DNA from: SZUA-545 sp050297855
GTDB taxonomy: Bacteria; Campylobacterota; Campylobacteria; Campylobacterales; SZUA-545
Reading direction: 5' to 3'
Length of the DNA: 64,000 nt
Assembly (NCBI GenBank): GCA_050297855.1
Contig: JBNKTC010000013.1
Span: 3,899 to 67,898, forward strand
This document shows, one piece after another, positions 1-7,692 of this stretch. The translations under genes and the position numbers were made by a program. The stretch's first letter is position 1, and every line of letters starts with the position of its first letter. Below the pieces are notes generated by a model. The model was not told the DNA's origin. It was given only the letters and a program-made list of their open reading frames with translations, and did not search any database.

Positions 1-930
1 TATTTTGACAATCTCAGCGAGGATTTTAGCGACATCTACGATATTGCAGCAGGAATCAACAGCGATTTCGGCGAGAAGATCGCCGCCACATGGGACGGGG
101 CGATCGACGAGGCGGGCAGGGCCTTCCGGGAAGAGTACGAAGAGTCCGGGGAAAACCCCAATACACTGGTGGCTCTCGTAGATATCCTGCAAGGGTATGC
201 CAAGTCGCTCTATATCGGCTTTGTCCGTCCCACGGCCAAGACGGTGGCTGACGGGGTTGCAACCGGCGGGAAGAACGCCGGGAAAATCCTCTTCCTTCCC
301 GTGGCCGCCGTGACGTCAGTAACGGGGCGGACCGTGCAGTCGGTGGGGCTGACGCTCTATTACACGACCAAGGTCGGTATCAAGATCGTTTCGCCCACGG
401 TGGAAGCAGGCTTTTTGAGCGGAATGTCGATCCTCTCTTTGAGTGCTGCTCCCGTCACCTATGTGGCGGGCGGCTCCATCGGGGCGGTTAACCAGGTGGC
501 CATGACGGCGGCGGCCCCGGCGGCGGCCGCGGGAGAGGGTGCTGTGACAACGACGCTTGATACGGCGAAATATGTCACCTTTGTCGCCTACGACGCGGTT
601 GCAGGTACGACCAAGGTAGTCTTTAACCAGGCGGCTTCAGGTGTAGTACTCGGATACAACGCCCTGACGGCTATCCCGACCCACCTCGTGATGGCGGCGG
701 GGGATGCGGCCTTTTTCCTGGCGTGGGACGGGCCCAATCTCGTCGTAGCAATGGCCGAAGGACGGGTCGACGGTTTCTCCACGGGTGATCTCCCGGTCGG
801 GACCGTGGTGGATCTGAAGAGTCTGCAGGAACAAAAAGGGATGAAGGTCAAGATCATCTCCGATGACCCGGGCGTCATCAAAAAGGTGCTCGAAAGTGTA
901 CCGGATGACATGCGGGTAAAAGGAGAGTAG
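1..930 (+). CDS. Gly/Ala-rich envelope protein, 5' end cut by window edge
   Basis: The frame is open from base 1 to the stop at 928-930, so about 309 C-terminal residues are visible and the start lies outside the window. No family is recognised. The visible part begins with a charged helical stretch, followed by long low-complexity runs rich in Ala, Gly, Val and Thr, and ends with a compact module containing VVDLKSL and ending in PDDM. The next gene (931-2760) ends with a clearly related module (VVDLEGM near its end) and has the same Gly/Ala-rich middle, so the two are tandem paralogs. Its last codons supply the ribosome binding site of the next gene (AGGAGAG), so the two are probably co-transcribed. 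The function is unknown; the similarity to an exported lipoprotein suggests an envelope location. Confidence 0.8.
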   Translation, partial: YFDNLSEDFSDIYDIAAGINSDFGEKIAATWDGAIDEAGRAFREEYEESGENPNTLVALVDILQGYAKSLYIGFVRPTAKTVADGVATGGKNAGKILFLPVAAVTSVTGRTVQSVGLTLYYTTKVGIKIVSPTVEAGFLSGMSILSLSAAPVTYVAGGSIGAVNQVAMTAAAPAAAAGEGAVTTTLDTAKYVTFVAYDAVAGTTKVVFNQAASGVVLGYNALTAIPTHLVMAAGDAAFFLAWDGPNLVVAMAEGRVDGFSTGDLPVGTVVDLKSLQEQKGMKVKIISDDPGVIKKVLESVPDDMRVKGE

Positions 931-2760
931 ATGCGACGAACACTCATAATGCTTGCAGGATTGCTACTGCTTGGCGGGTGCGCCGCCTCGAGCAAGGACG
1001 ATCCGCTCAGGAATACTAAAAAACTGGTGACTAAGGGCCACGTCAGTCTCTATGAAAACGGTGCGTTCCAGGTTCCCCACACCTCACTCAAGCTGATCCC
1101 GGCCGGACCGGAACCGCTGGAGCTGGCCCAGGAGCTGGTGGGGATCCGTGCGCGTGCATCCTTTCAGCAGGCACTCAAGGAGGCCAAAGAATCGGTCTAC
1201 ATCATCCCCGAAGGAAGCCGCTTCTCCCTTGAACTGGCCGAGGCGATCTATGGCGGGGCATCCGAAACCGGTGAGGCAGTGACGGATAAGACACGTCAGG
1301 CAGGGACTTGGATCATCGACAAGTCTTACCGTCACGCTATTGACAAAATCCTGAATGCCCCCCAAAGCGGCATGGAAGCGGGCAAGGCGACCTATGCCCT
1401 CGGTGACGAGATGGAAAACTCGATGTATATGGATGCGGATGCGTTTCTCGAAAGCAGCAAAAAATCATCCGGCGAGACGCTGGATGCAACGGTGTCACTG
1501 AGCGGTGATATCAGTGAAGAGAGCGGGGAAGGGGCAGCTGAGAAGTTCTACTGGGCAGCGGAGACCTTTATCGGCGGCTATGCCGTGCTGCCTGAAAAAC
1601 TCTCCGAGCGCGGGGCAAAGATCGCCGACGCGGCGGACGGGGAGAAGTTCGGCAAGGCCTTTGACGAGGCGTGGGATATACGAGAAGAGCATTCGGTCTA
1701 CTTTGCCGACCTGTTTGGGTCAGCCATCAGCGACTACGGGACCAATGTGGGGAAAAGCCTGGGCAAGGCCAAGGACGCTTTTGTCAACTCCTACGAAGAC
1801 GAGGGGGTGATCTTCGCTTCCCTCAAGTCCATGCGCTGGGCGCTGCACGCCCTTGTATACAACGGGGTCATCGAACCCATCGGCAAGATGACCGTGGGGG
1901 CGGTTGGTTATGTGAGTGTCAACGGGGTGGTCTTCCCTGTCACGCTGGCAGTGAAGGAGGGGTTTGCTCTGACCGAGGTGGCTGTAGAAGTGACCTACAA
2001 CAGTGCGGCAGGTGTCTATGAGATCACCGCACCTACCGTGGGCGCTGCAGTAGCCGGGGTATTGGGCAGTGTGGAGTATGTCGGCGGCAAGGCGGTTGCG
2101 GGGGCAACCCTGGCCGGTGGTGCGACACTCAGTGCCGCCCAGCGCGTCGGGGGCTATGTGCCCGCCGGGGTCGCGATGGCGGGCGGTTTCGTCTCGGGCA
2201 AAAGCATCAAATACATCGGCGTCCCCCTGGCAACGGCAGGCGTGACACTGGGTGAAGCGAGCTACGGCGTCGTAGCCGGAACCGCCGGGGCTGTTGCTGG
2301 CGGTACGGTCCTGGTGGCCGGTGAGACGGCGGGGGCCGGGGCCAAGGTCGTCGGCGGTGCAGCGGGCGGCGCGGTCCTGGTAGGCGGTACGGCGGTATCG
2401 GTAGCCGCCGGAGCCGGGATCGGGGCGTATCAACTCTCCAAAGCGGTCGTTGTCCCCACGGGTTATACCGTCGGCAGCGGGATCGTGCTGGGCTACGGCA
2501 CCACCTCCCAGCTGGCCGCCCACTCCATCCTGGCTGTCTCCGACGCCTCCTACCTGGTCCTCTCGCTTGAGGGCCCCAAATGGGTCATCTATGCCGTCAG
2601 CGGCAACCTGCCCGACAGCGACAAGGTAGCTCCGGGAAGCGTCGTGGACCTGGAAGGAATGAAAGAACACGGCGAGACGATCCGCTACCTGCCCGTCAGC
2701 GAAGGGGAGATGGAGAAGGTGGTGGCGAAGCTGCCGGAGGATCTTCCTACAGGGAAGTAA
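931..2760 (+). CDS. Gly/Ala-rich lipoprotein, tandem paralog of the upstream gene
   Basis: This is a 609-residue protein. It starts with a lipoprotein signal: MRR, a Leu-rich core and the lipobox LLGGC, giving lipidation at about Cys17. Residues 20-300 are charged and probably helical. From about 300 to 540 the sequence is a run of Gly/Ala/Val repeats punctuated by Tyr and Pro, resembling glycine-zipper-like membrane-associating segments. The last 70 residues match the C-terminal module of the preceding gene. The ATG directly abuts the upstream TAG, and the SD AGGAGAG lies inside that gene, so translation is coupled. I do not recognise a named family. A surface-exposed or outer-membrane-anchored role is inference from the lipobox and composition only. 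Confidence 0.85.
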   Translation: MRRTLIMLAGLLLLGGCAASSKDDPLRNTKKLVTKGHVSLYENGAFQVPHTSLKLIPAGPEPLELAQELVGIRARASFQQALKEAKESVYIIPEGSRFSLELAEAIYGGASETGEAVTDKTRQAGTWIIDKSYRHAIDKILNAPQSGMEAGKATYALGDEMENSMYMDADAFLESSKKSSGETLDATVSLSGDISEESGEGAAEKFYWAAETFIGGYAVLPEKLSERGAKIADAADGEKFGKAFDEAWDIREEHSVYFADLFGSAISDYGTNVGKSLGKAKDAFVNSYEDEGVIFASLKSMRWALHALVYNGVIEPIGKMTVGAVGYVSVNGVVFPVTLAVKEGFALTEVAVEVTYNSAAGVYEITAPTVGAAVAGVLGSVEYVGGKAVAGATLAGGATLSAAQRVGGYVPAGVAMAGGFVSGKSIKYIGVPLATAGVTLGEASYGVVAGTAGAVAGGTVLVAGETAGAGAKVVGGAAGGAVLVGGTAVSVAAGAGIGAYQLSKAVVVPTGYTVGSGIVLGYGTTSQLAAHSILAVSDASYLVLSLEGPKWVIYAVSGNLPDSDKVAPGSVVDLEGMKEHGETIRYLPVSEGEMEKVVAKLPEDLPTGK

Positions 2761-2778
2761 AAACAATAAGGAGTTTCA

Positions 2779-3768
2779 ATGGGCTGGAAAGGTACTGTTC
2801 GATCTATCGGAGCCGCTGTTAGAGCTGCTGAAAGAGATGCAAAGCGTCGGCAGCATGAGCTGGAAAAACGAAATAAACAATATGAGAAAATGCAGGAGCT
2901 TGAACAAGCAGCCTATGAAGTCGAAGTTTATGAAAATCATATTGATTTCATCCAATCATTGCATAAAGAGTGCAGTGATCCTATAGATTGGGGATCAATA
3001 GTATCTTCACCCGAACCACAAAAACCAGAAAACACTAAAACGTGTGAACAAGCGGCAAAAGCAAAAGCGGAAAAATATCGTCCCGGATTCTTTGATAGGC
3101 TTTTCAAAAGGGAAGAAAAGCAACGGAAACGACTAGAAGAGAATATTGTTAAAGCAAAAATGGAAGATGAAAATGAGTATTCCCAGAAAGTCAGCTCCTG
3201 GGAAACTGATTGGACAGATTGGAATGAAAGTGTACAGATAGCTCAACAAATTCTCGATGGGAATGATGAAGCAAAAGTTCAAGCTATAAAAGAATTTGAT
3301 CCTTTTTCAGAAATTTCTTCTCTTGGTTCCAGTCTGTCCATTTCGATAAGCGACAACTCGATAATTGAAGCAACTGTGCATATTCATGGAGAAGAGATCA
3401 TCCCCGGTGAAATGAAAAGTTTATTGAAAAGTGGCCGCTTATCTACAAAGAAAATGCCAAAAGGTCAGTTCAACGAACTTTATCAGGATTATGTTTGCAG
3501 CGGGGTGTTAAGAGTCGCAAACGAATTATTTGCATTGCTTCCGGAAAAAATGGTCATAGTGACGGCCGTGGATGAATTATTGAATACAAAAACAGGACAT
3601 TTGGAAAAATCTCCAATTTTATCTGCATGCATATCACGGAGCACACTGGAATCACTCAATATGGATATGATTGACCCATCAGATTCTATGGGAAACTTTA
3701 TTCATAATATGTCTTTCAAAAAGACGACGGGCTTTGACGCCGTAGAGCGGGTAGTTTGTCCAGTCTGA
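2779..3768 (+). CDS. coiled-coil hypothetical protein
   Basis: This 329-residue soluble protein follows the lipoprotein gene by 18 bases, with a good SD (AAGGAG) 6 bases before ATG. Residues 10-60 and about 100-150 are rich in Lys, Glu and Gln with heptad-like spacing, consistent with coiled coils. A basic patch (RLFKREEKQRKRLEEN) lies near residue 110. The C-terminal third looks globular. No signal peptide, membrane segment or known motif is visible. Base composition is clearly more AT-rich than the two genes before it, and codon use shifts accordingly, which hints at a different origin. Its function is unknown. The close spacing suggests the same transcript as 931-2760. Confidence 0.75.
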   Translation: MGWKGTVRSIGAAVRAAERDAKRRQHELEKRNKQYEKMQELEQAAYEVEVYENHIDFIQSLHKECSDPIDWGSIVSSPEPQKPENTKTCEQAAKAKAEKYRPGFFDRLFKREEKQRKRLEENIVKAKMEDENEYSQKVSSWETDWTDWNESVQIAQQILDGNDEAKVQAIKEFDPFSEISSLGSSLSISISDNSIIEATVHIHGEEIIPGEMKSLLKSGRLSTKKMPKGQFNELYQDYVCSGVLRVANELFALLPEKMVIVTAVDELLNTKTGHLEKSPILSACISRSTLESLNMDMIDPSDSMGNFIHNMSFKKTTGFDAVERVVCPV

Positions 3769-3771
3769 AAT

Positions 3772-4056
3772 CTATTTCAAAAACTCCAGCTCCGGCGATG
3801 TCATCGTCGGGAGAAATTCGGTGATCTCGTACTCGGCTATCTCCAACGTGTAAAACGGGTCTTTGGTGATGGCCGCTTCAACCGCTTCGCGGGAGTCGGC
3901 ACGGGCCAGGATGATCCCGCCGGTCCGGGGATTTTTACGTCCCGAGGCGAGGAAAAGGCCCGCGGCGTACTGCGCTTTGAGGTAAGCGACGTGCTCTTCC
4001 AGGTGGGCATCGACCGTTTCGAGCGGTTTTTTATATGTCAGTGAGATGATAAACAA
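3772..4056 (-). CDS. YciI-like protein (TTG start)
   Basis: This is a 94-residue YCII-related protein of the small ferredoxin-like alpha/beta fold. Seen: the N-terminus FIISLTYKKPLETVDAHL, the block ASGRKNPRTGGIILA and a C-terminal acidic tail are the family landmarks. The family is linked to small-molecule hydrolase or redox steps, but its reaction is not settled. I chose the TTG at 4054-4056 because SD AGGA lies 6 bases upstream and the resulting length (94 aa) fits the family. The in-frame ATG further upstream (4161) would run into the next gene. It sits downstream of the DUF1330 gene and the TetR gene on the same strand, so it probably belongs to the regulator's own transcript. Confidence 0.8.
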   Translation of the reverse strand: MFIISLTYKKPLETVDAHLEEHVAYLKAQYAAGLFLASGRKNPRTGGIILARADSREAVEAAITKDPFYTLEIAEYEITEFLPTMTSPELEFLK

Positions 4057-4079
4057 AACGGTTCCTTTCTGTTTGGGGA

Positions 4080-4361
4080 TTATCCGTACACATGCAGGAT
4101 AATCTCCGCCCCTTTTTCCCGTATCGGTACGATGCTTTGATATTCTGTTGAGTTGAACCACTCCCTGGCCAGGTCGCGGGAATCAAATTCGATCGCTACG
4201 ATGTCGGGATAGTCGGTCGTGCCGACAAACGAATCGATCCGGCTGCCGCGCAACAGTATCTTTGCTCCATAGGGCTCCAGGGTTGTCTGGACTCTGTTTT
4301 TGTAATCCAGCCATTTTTCCTGATCGGTGATGCGGATCTGTCCGATAACGTAAACGCTCAT
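4080..4361 (-). CDS. DUF1330 family protein
   Basis: This 93-residue protein has the small dimeric alpha/beta-barrel (ferredoxin-like) pattern of the DUF1330 family. Seen: the start MSVYVIGQIRITDQEKW, a central GGTD-like region (SFVGTTDYPDIVAIEF) and SRDLAREWFNS before the closing strand. No catalytic function is established for the family. It lies 6 bases downstream of the tetR-type gene and 23 bases upstream of the YciI-like gene, so the three probably form one leftward operon. The presence of two small ferredoxin-like-fold proteins behind a TetR repressor suggests a role in dealing with a reactive small molecule; that is inference. Confidence 0.8.
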   Translation of the reverse strand: MSVYVIGQIRITDQEKWLDYKNRVQTTLEPYGAKILLRGSRIDSFVGTTDYPDIVAIEFDSRDLAREWFNSTEYQSIVPIREKGAEIILHVYG

Positions 4362-4367
4362 TTGTGC

Positions 4368-4961
4368 TTATCCTTCATTTTTGTTTTTGTCGTTTTGAAA
4401 ATTCCTAAGATGCTGGGTCAGCATCTCCACCACATCCAGGTAATCCTGGGCATCTCCCGATGCCTTGGCCGAGAGGATGGCCCCTTCCAAAACCGTGACC
4501 GAATAGAGCGCCAGTTTTCCGGTGTCGCAGGGGGCGAGTTCCCCTGCTTCCAGTGCCTTGTCGTAGATCAGTTTAAACGCCCCCCGAAATCTGATATAAC
4601 TCTCTTTGAGCGCCTGATCGAAATCCGCGTCCAGGTTGGACATCTCCTGGACCAGGTTGGCCAGGGGACAGCCGCGTTTGAAGTCGCGGTAGCTCGTATC
4701 GCGCAGCATATTGTAGAGGCGGGGAAGATAGGGGGGCTCGCCTTCGGCGATGGCAAGGTAGCGGCTGCCGAAGCGTTCGCGCATCTTTTCGCGCAAGGCG
4801 GTGAGGGCCATCTCTTTTTTGTTGGCGAAGAAGTGGTACATAGAACCCTTGTGAACGCCTGCCGCTTTGAGGATATCCGCCAGGGCAGCACCCTGGTAGC
4901 CGTGGGAGTAGACCGTTTCGAAGGTCGCGTCGATCAGTTTTTGCCGTGTTGTCTCTTTCAT
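4368..4961 (-). CDS. TetR/AcrR-family transcriptional repressor
   Basis: This is a 197-residue TetR-family regulator. Residues 5-50 form the helix-turn-helix (LADILKAAGVHKGSMYHFF is the recognition part). The C-terminal ligand domain carries the RGCPLANLVQE motif near residue 95 seen in NemR/YcdC-like TetR proteins that sense reactive electrophiles through cysteine. The Cys in that motif is present. Upstream lie two TTGACC/GGTCAA palindromes placed so that they would block both its own promoter and the rightward promoter of 5063-6197. No SD precedes the ATG; a TATAAT at 4968-4973 (minus strand) lies so close that the mRNA could be leaderless. The inducer is unknown. Confidence 0.9.
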   Translation of the reverse strand: MKETTRQKLIDATFETVYSHGYQGAALADILKAAGVHKGSMYHFFANKKEMALTALREKMRERFGSRYLAIAEGEPPYLPRLYNMLRDTSYRDFKRGCPLANLVQEMSNLDADFDQALKESYIRFRGAFKLIYDKALEAGELAPCDTGKLALYSVTVLEGAILSAKASGDAQDYLDVVEMLTQHLRNFQNDKNKNEG

Positions 4962-4990
4962 GGGAAGATTATAGCATAAAAATCAATGAC

Positions 4991-5019
4991 TTGACCAATC
5001 GGTCAAATTGCGTTACAAT
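4991..5019 (+). promoter_or_regulatory. sigma70-type promoter of the AhpD-like/isochorismatase operon
   Basis: The -35 is TTGACC (4991-4996), the spacer is 17 bases and the -10 is TACAAT (5014-5019). The -35 is the left arm of operator box 1, so repressor binding would exclude RNA polymerase. The start codon of the first gene is at 5063. Confidence 0.65.
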
Positions 5020-5040
5020 TCAACTTGACCGATTGGTCAA
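4991..5040. promoter_or_regulatory. paired TetR operators in divergent promoter region
   Basis: Two 16-base palindromic boxes lie at 4991-5006 (TTGACCAATCGGTCAA) and 5025-5040 (TTGACCGATTGGTCAA). Each has 6-base arms, and the second is the exact reverse complement of the first. They lie between the divergent tetR and AhpD-like genes. The arms resemble known TetR-family operators. Box 1 overlaps the -35 of the rightward promoter and box 2 covers its start region, and the reverse holds for a leftward promoter. Binding by the adjacent TetR protein is inferred from position. Confidence 0.85.
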
Positions 5041-5062
5041 CTCTTAACGAATAAGGATTGAC

Positions 5063-5593
5063 ATGCCACTGATTGAAATGATCGAACCGGAAAATGCAGC
5101 GGGGGAACTGGCCGCCATGTACGACAGGATCGCCGCTATGCGCGGCAGGGTGGGGGCACCCCACAAGATGTTCAGCACGAGTCCGGCGCTTTTGCGCCAG
5201 CAGATGGAGTTTATCGGCTACTACGTCGGGCACGCGACACTCTCCCAGGCACTCTTGGCTTCGATCCGCCTGCTGGTCTCCCAGGGGGAGGCGTGCCGCT
5301 ACTGCATCGATTTCAATACCTCCTTGCTGATCGAGCGGGCCGGGTGGAGCCTGGAGCAGGTGGAAGCTATGCGGGGCGACCTGGAAAGGGCCAATCTGCC
5401 CGAACGGGAGATCGCCATGCTGCGGCTGGCCGTGAAGGCGGTGCGTAATGCCCACGGCGTGAATGCCGATGACCTTGATGCGATCCGGGAGATGGGATGG
5501 AATGACGGCGAAATACTCGATGCCGTCAACCACGGTACCCGGATGCTGGCGGCCGATGTGCTGCTCAATACCTTCAAAGTGGAAAAGGAATAA
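5063..5593 (+). CDS. AhpD-like/carboxymuconolactone decarboxylase-family protein
   Basis: This 176-residue all-helical protein resembles the CMD/AhpD peroxidase-related family. Seen: LRQQMEFIGYYVGHATLSQ followed by the redox pair in EACRYCIDFN at about residues 77-86. The AhpD signature is E-x2-C-x2-C-x3-H; the Glu and both Cys are present but the His is replaced by Asn (or lies elsewhere), so peroxidase activity is not assured. SD AAGGA lies before the ATG. It is the first gene of a rightward operon controlled by the operators at 4991-5040, and ends 1 base before the isochorismatase-like gene. The likely role is a thiol-based response to peroxides or electrophiles. Confidence 0.85.
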   Translation: MPLIEMIEPENAAGELAAMYDRIAAMRGRVGAPHKMFSTSPALLRQQMEFIGYYVGHATLSQALLASIRLLVSQGEACRYCIDFNTSLLIERAGWSLEQVEAMRGDLERANLPEREIAMLRLAVKAVRNAHGVNADDLDAIREMGWNDGEILDAVNHGTRMLAADVLLNTFKVEKE

Positions 5594-5594
5594 A

Positions 5595-6197
5595 ATGGAA
5601 ACCGTATTCAAATGGAGCTATGCCGGGGCCGGGAAGCCTGTCGGCAAACGTGCGCTCCTCGTTATCGACGTACAAAACGAATATTTTACCGGGAAGCTTC
5701 CCGTCTGCTATCCCGCCGATACGCTGCCTAATGTATTGGCGGCAATCGATGCGGCCAAAGAAGCGGGAATTCCCGTGGTCATCGTCCAGCATACGATGAC
5801 ATCGCCCGGCGCAAGCGCCTTTGTCAAGGGGAGCGACGGCTGGGAACTGCACGACGCACTCAAAGGGATCGAAGCGGATCATTATGTGGAAAAGCACCTT
5901 CCCAGCTCCTTTGTTGGGACCGACCTGCAGGCGTGGCTGGACGGTAACGGGATCGACACCGTTGTCATCAGCGGTTACATGACGCAGTTTTGCTGCGATA
6001 CGACGGCCAAATACGCCATGCATCTGGGCTACAACGTGGAGTTCCTCTCCGACGCAACGGCGACGCTGGGCTTCGAGAACGAAGCGGGCCGGGTGAGTGC
6101 GGAAGAGCTGCACCGGGCGATCCTCGTGCAGCAGGCGGCCCGCTTCAGCCATGTGTTACCGACGGAAGCGTGGATCGCAAACATCAAAAAAGGGTAA
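5595..6197 (+). CDS. isochorismatase-family cysteine hydrolase
   Basis: This is a 200-residue cysteine hydrolase of the isochorismatase superfamily. The catalytic triad is visible: Asp25 in LLVIDVQNEYF, Lys100 in VEKHLPSSF and Cys133 in GYMTQFCCDTT, preceded by the usual cis-peptide region. Members hydrolyse amide or vinyl-ether bonds in small metabolites; the substrate here is unknown. I chose ATG 5595 because it begins 1 base after the stop of the upstream gene with an SD in its last codons (AAAAGGAAT), and the protein length fits the family. It is co-transcribed with the AhpD-like gene and the AraC-type regulator that starts 2 bases after it. Confidence 0.9.
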   Translation: METVFKWSYAGAGKPVGKRALLVIDVQNEYFTGKLPVCYPADTLPNVLAAIDAAKEAGIPVVIVQHTMTSPGASAFVKGSDGWELHDALKGIEADHYVEKHLPSSFVGTDLQAWLDGNGIDTVVISGYMTQFCCDTTAKYAMHLGYNVEFLSDATATLGFENEAGRVSAEELHRAILVQQAARFSHVLPTEAWIANIKKG

Positions 6198-6199
6198 AC

Positions 6200-7012
6200 A
6201 TGTCTCCACCGACTCTTCCGCTTGATTCCCCTATGTTTCAGGTCATCACCTTCGATACGGGGAAGAACGGTGCCGGTTTGGATATCGGACATTACCGGGT
6301 TTTTTTAGTCGAAAAGGGTGAGGGTATCATATCCGACGGCTTCCGGGAGATCCCTATACATGAGGGAACGTTATATTTTTTTACCCCCGGTGAGGTGGTG
6401 CGCCTGGAGGGTAAGGGAGAAGGTACGGCCCTCGGTTTTTCGCCCACGTTCCTTCCACAGGAGCTCCACACGTTGAAGCAGCTTTTCTCTCCCTACTATA
6501 AGGAACCCTATCTGCGAGTCAACAATACGATGCGTCCGGAAGTCGATGTCCTGTTGCAGCTGATCGGGAGCGAGTTTAACCGCGAGGTCCGCGATCATGC
6601 GATCCTCCGTACGCTGTTGCATGCACTGCTGCTCTATGCCCTTCGGATGCGTTCGGGCATCGTGCGCAAGCAGAACACCTGGCGGCAGGAGCGGATGGCC
6701 CGGATCGAAACGCTTATCGAAGCCCATTTTAAGCGCGAACACTACGCCCCCTTTTACGCCAGGCAGATGAACCTCTCGACCCAGTACCTCAACACCCTGC
6801 TTAAACGCCATCTCGGGAAGACCCTGACCAAGCTGTTGGCGGAGCGGATCATCCTGGAGGCAAAACGGGAACTGCTCCATACCCCACAAAGCGTCACCTC
6901 CATAGCGGAAGAGCTGGGTTTCACCGATCCCTCCTATTTTGCGCGCTATTTTAAAAAGGAGACCGGCCTTTCTCCCATTGCTTTTAGGGAGAGTTTCAAA
7001 AAATACCGGTGA
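6200..7012 (+). CDS. AraC-family transcriptional regulator
   Basis: This is a 270-residue AraC-type regulator. Residues 1-150 form a cupin-like sensing domain (HYRVFLVEKGEGIISDG, then the beta-strand pattern LYFFTPGEVV). Residues about 175-270 form the double helix-turn-helix; the second half contains SIAEELGFTDPSYFARYFK and the closing GLSPIAFRES, both typical. The ATG at 6200 follows the upstream stop by 2 bases. The gene is the third of the TetR-controlled rightward operon, so it may feed back on the same or neighbouring oxidoreductase genes. The ligand is unknown. Confidence 0.9.
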   Translation: MSPPTLPLDSPMFQVITFDTGKNGAGLDIGHYRVFLVEKGEGIISDGFREIPIHEGTLYFFTPGEVVRLEGKGEGTALGFSPTFLPQELHTLKQLFSPYYKEPYLRVNNTMRPEVDVLLQLIGSEFNREVRDHAILRTLLHALLLYALRMRSGIVRKQNTWRQERMARIETLIEAHFKREHYAPFYARQMNLSTQYLNTLLKRHLGKTLTKLLAERIILEAKRELLHTPQSVTSIAEELGFTDPSYFARYFKKETGLSPIAFRESFKKYR

Positions 7013-7083
7013 TTCCATATTTTTGTTCTTACATGCGGCGTGCCTACACGTTAATATTTTAGGATATCACACAAAGGAATCCT

Positions 7084-7626
7084 ATGAATGTCCTCGCAAT
7101 TACAGGCAGTCTCCGCCAAAAATCCTACAATACTGCGTTGCTTCGCAATACCATTACCCTTGCCCCCGAAGAGATTCAGATAGTCCCGGCACCATCCGTC
7201 GCTACCTTACCGTATTTTAACCCCGACGTCGATGACAGCGGGACACCTCCGGCCGTTGCCGTTTGGCGGGAGGCTCTGCAAAACGCGGACGGTGTCATGA
7301 TCTTCTCCCCCGAATACGCCCACGATATCCCGGGGGCACTAAAAAACGCCCTGGACTGGGTTGTCGGAAGCGGCGAACTGGTCAACAAGCCCGTCACGAT
7401 CGTCACGGCGACACCCACGCACCTGGGTGCGGAAAAAGCCCATGCATCCCTTGCCTATACGATCCGTCTTCTTTCGGCAAATTTTGTGGAGGAAGCCGCC
7501 CTGCGCATCGCGGCTGTGAACCAAAAGATCGATAATACAGGCCACGTTACGGACCCGTCAACCCGGACGCTTCTGCAGGAGAGTATCGCCCTCTTGGCCG
7601 ATGCGATCCGTTTGGGAAAGCAATAG
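7084..7626 (+). CDS. NADPH-dependent FMN reductase-family flavoprotein
   Basis: This 180-residue flavodoxin-like protein has the FMN phosphate-binding loop GSLRQKSYN near the N-terminus and the family motif PEYAHDIPGALKNALDW around residues 78-94. Proteins of this group transfer electrons from NAD(P)H through FMN to quinones, azo compounds or chromate. The substrate is not deducible. SD AAGGA lies 5 bases before ATG 7084. It follows the AraC-type gene by 71 bases on the same strand and could be one of its targets. Location is cytoplasmic. Confidence 0.9.
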   Translation: MNVLAITGSLRQKSYNTALLRNTITLAPEEIQIVPAPSVATLPYFNPDVDDSGTPPAVAVWREALQNADGVMIFSPEYAHDIPGALKNALDWVVGSGELVNKPVTIVTATPTHLGAEKAHASLAYTIRLLSANFVEEAALRIAAVNQKIDNTGHVTDPSTRTLLQESIALLADAIRLGKQ

Positions 7627-7692
7627 CGTTGTGGCTGTTATCTTTCTAATGCGCTTTGGTTATAATTATCCCAAAAAAGAGTGGGAGAAGGA

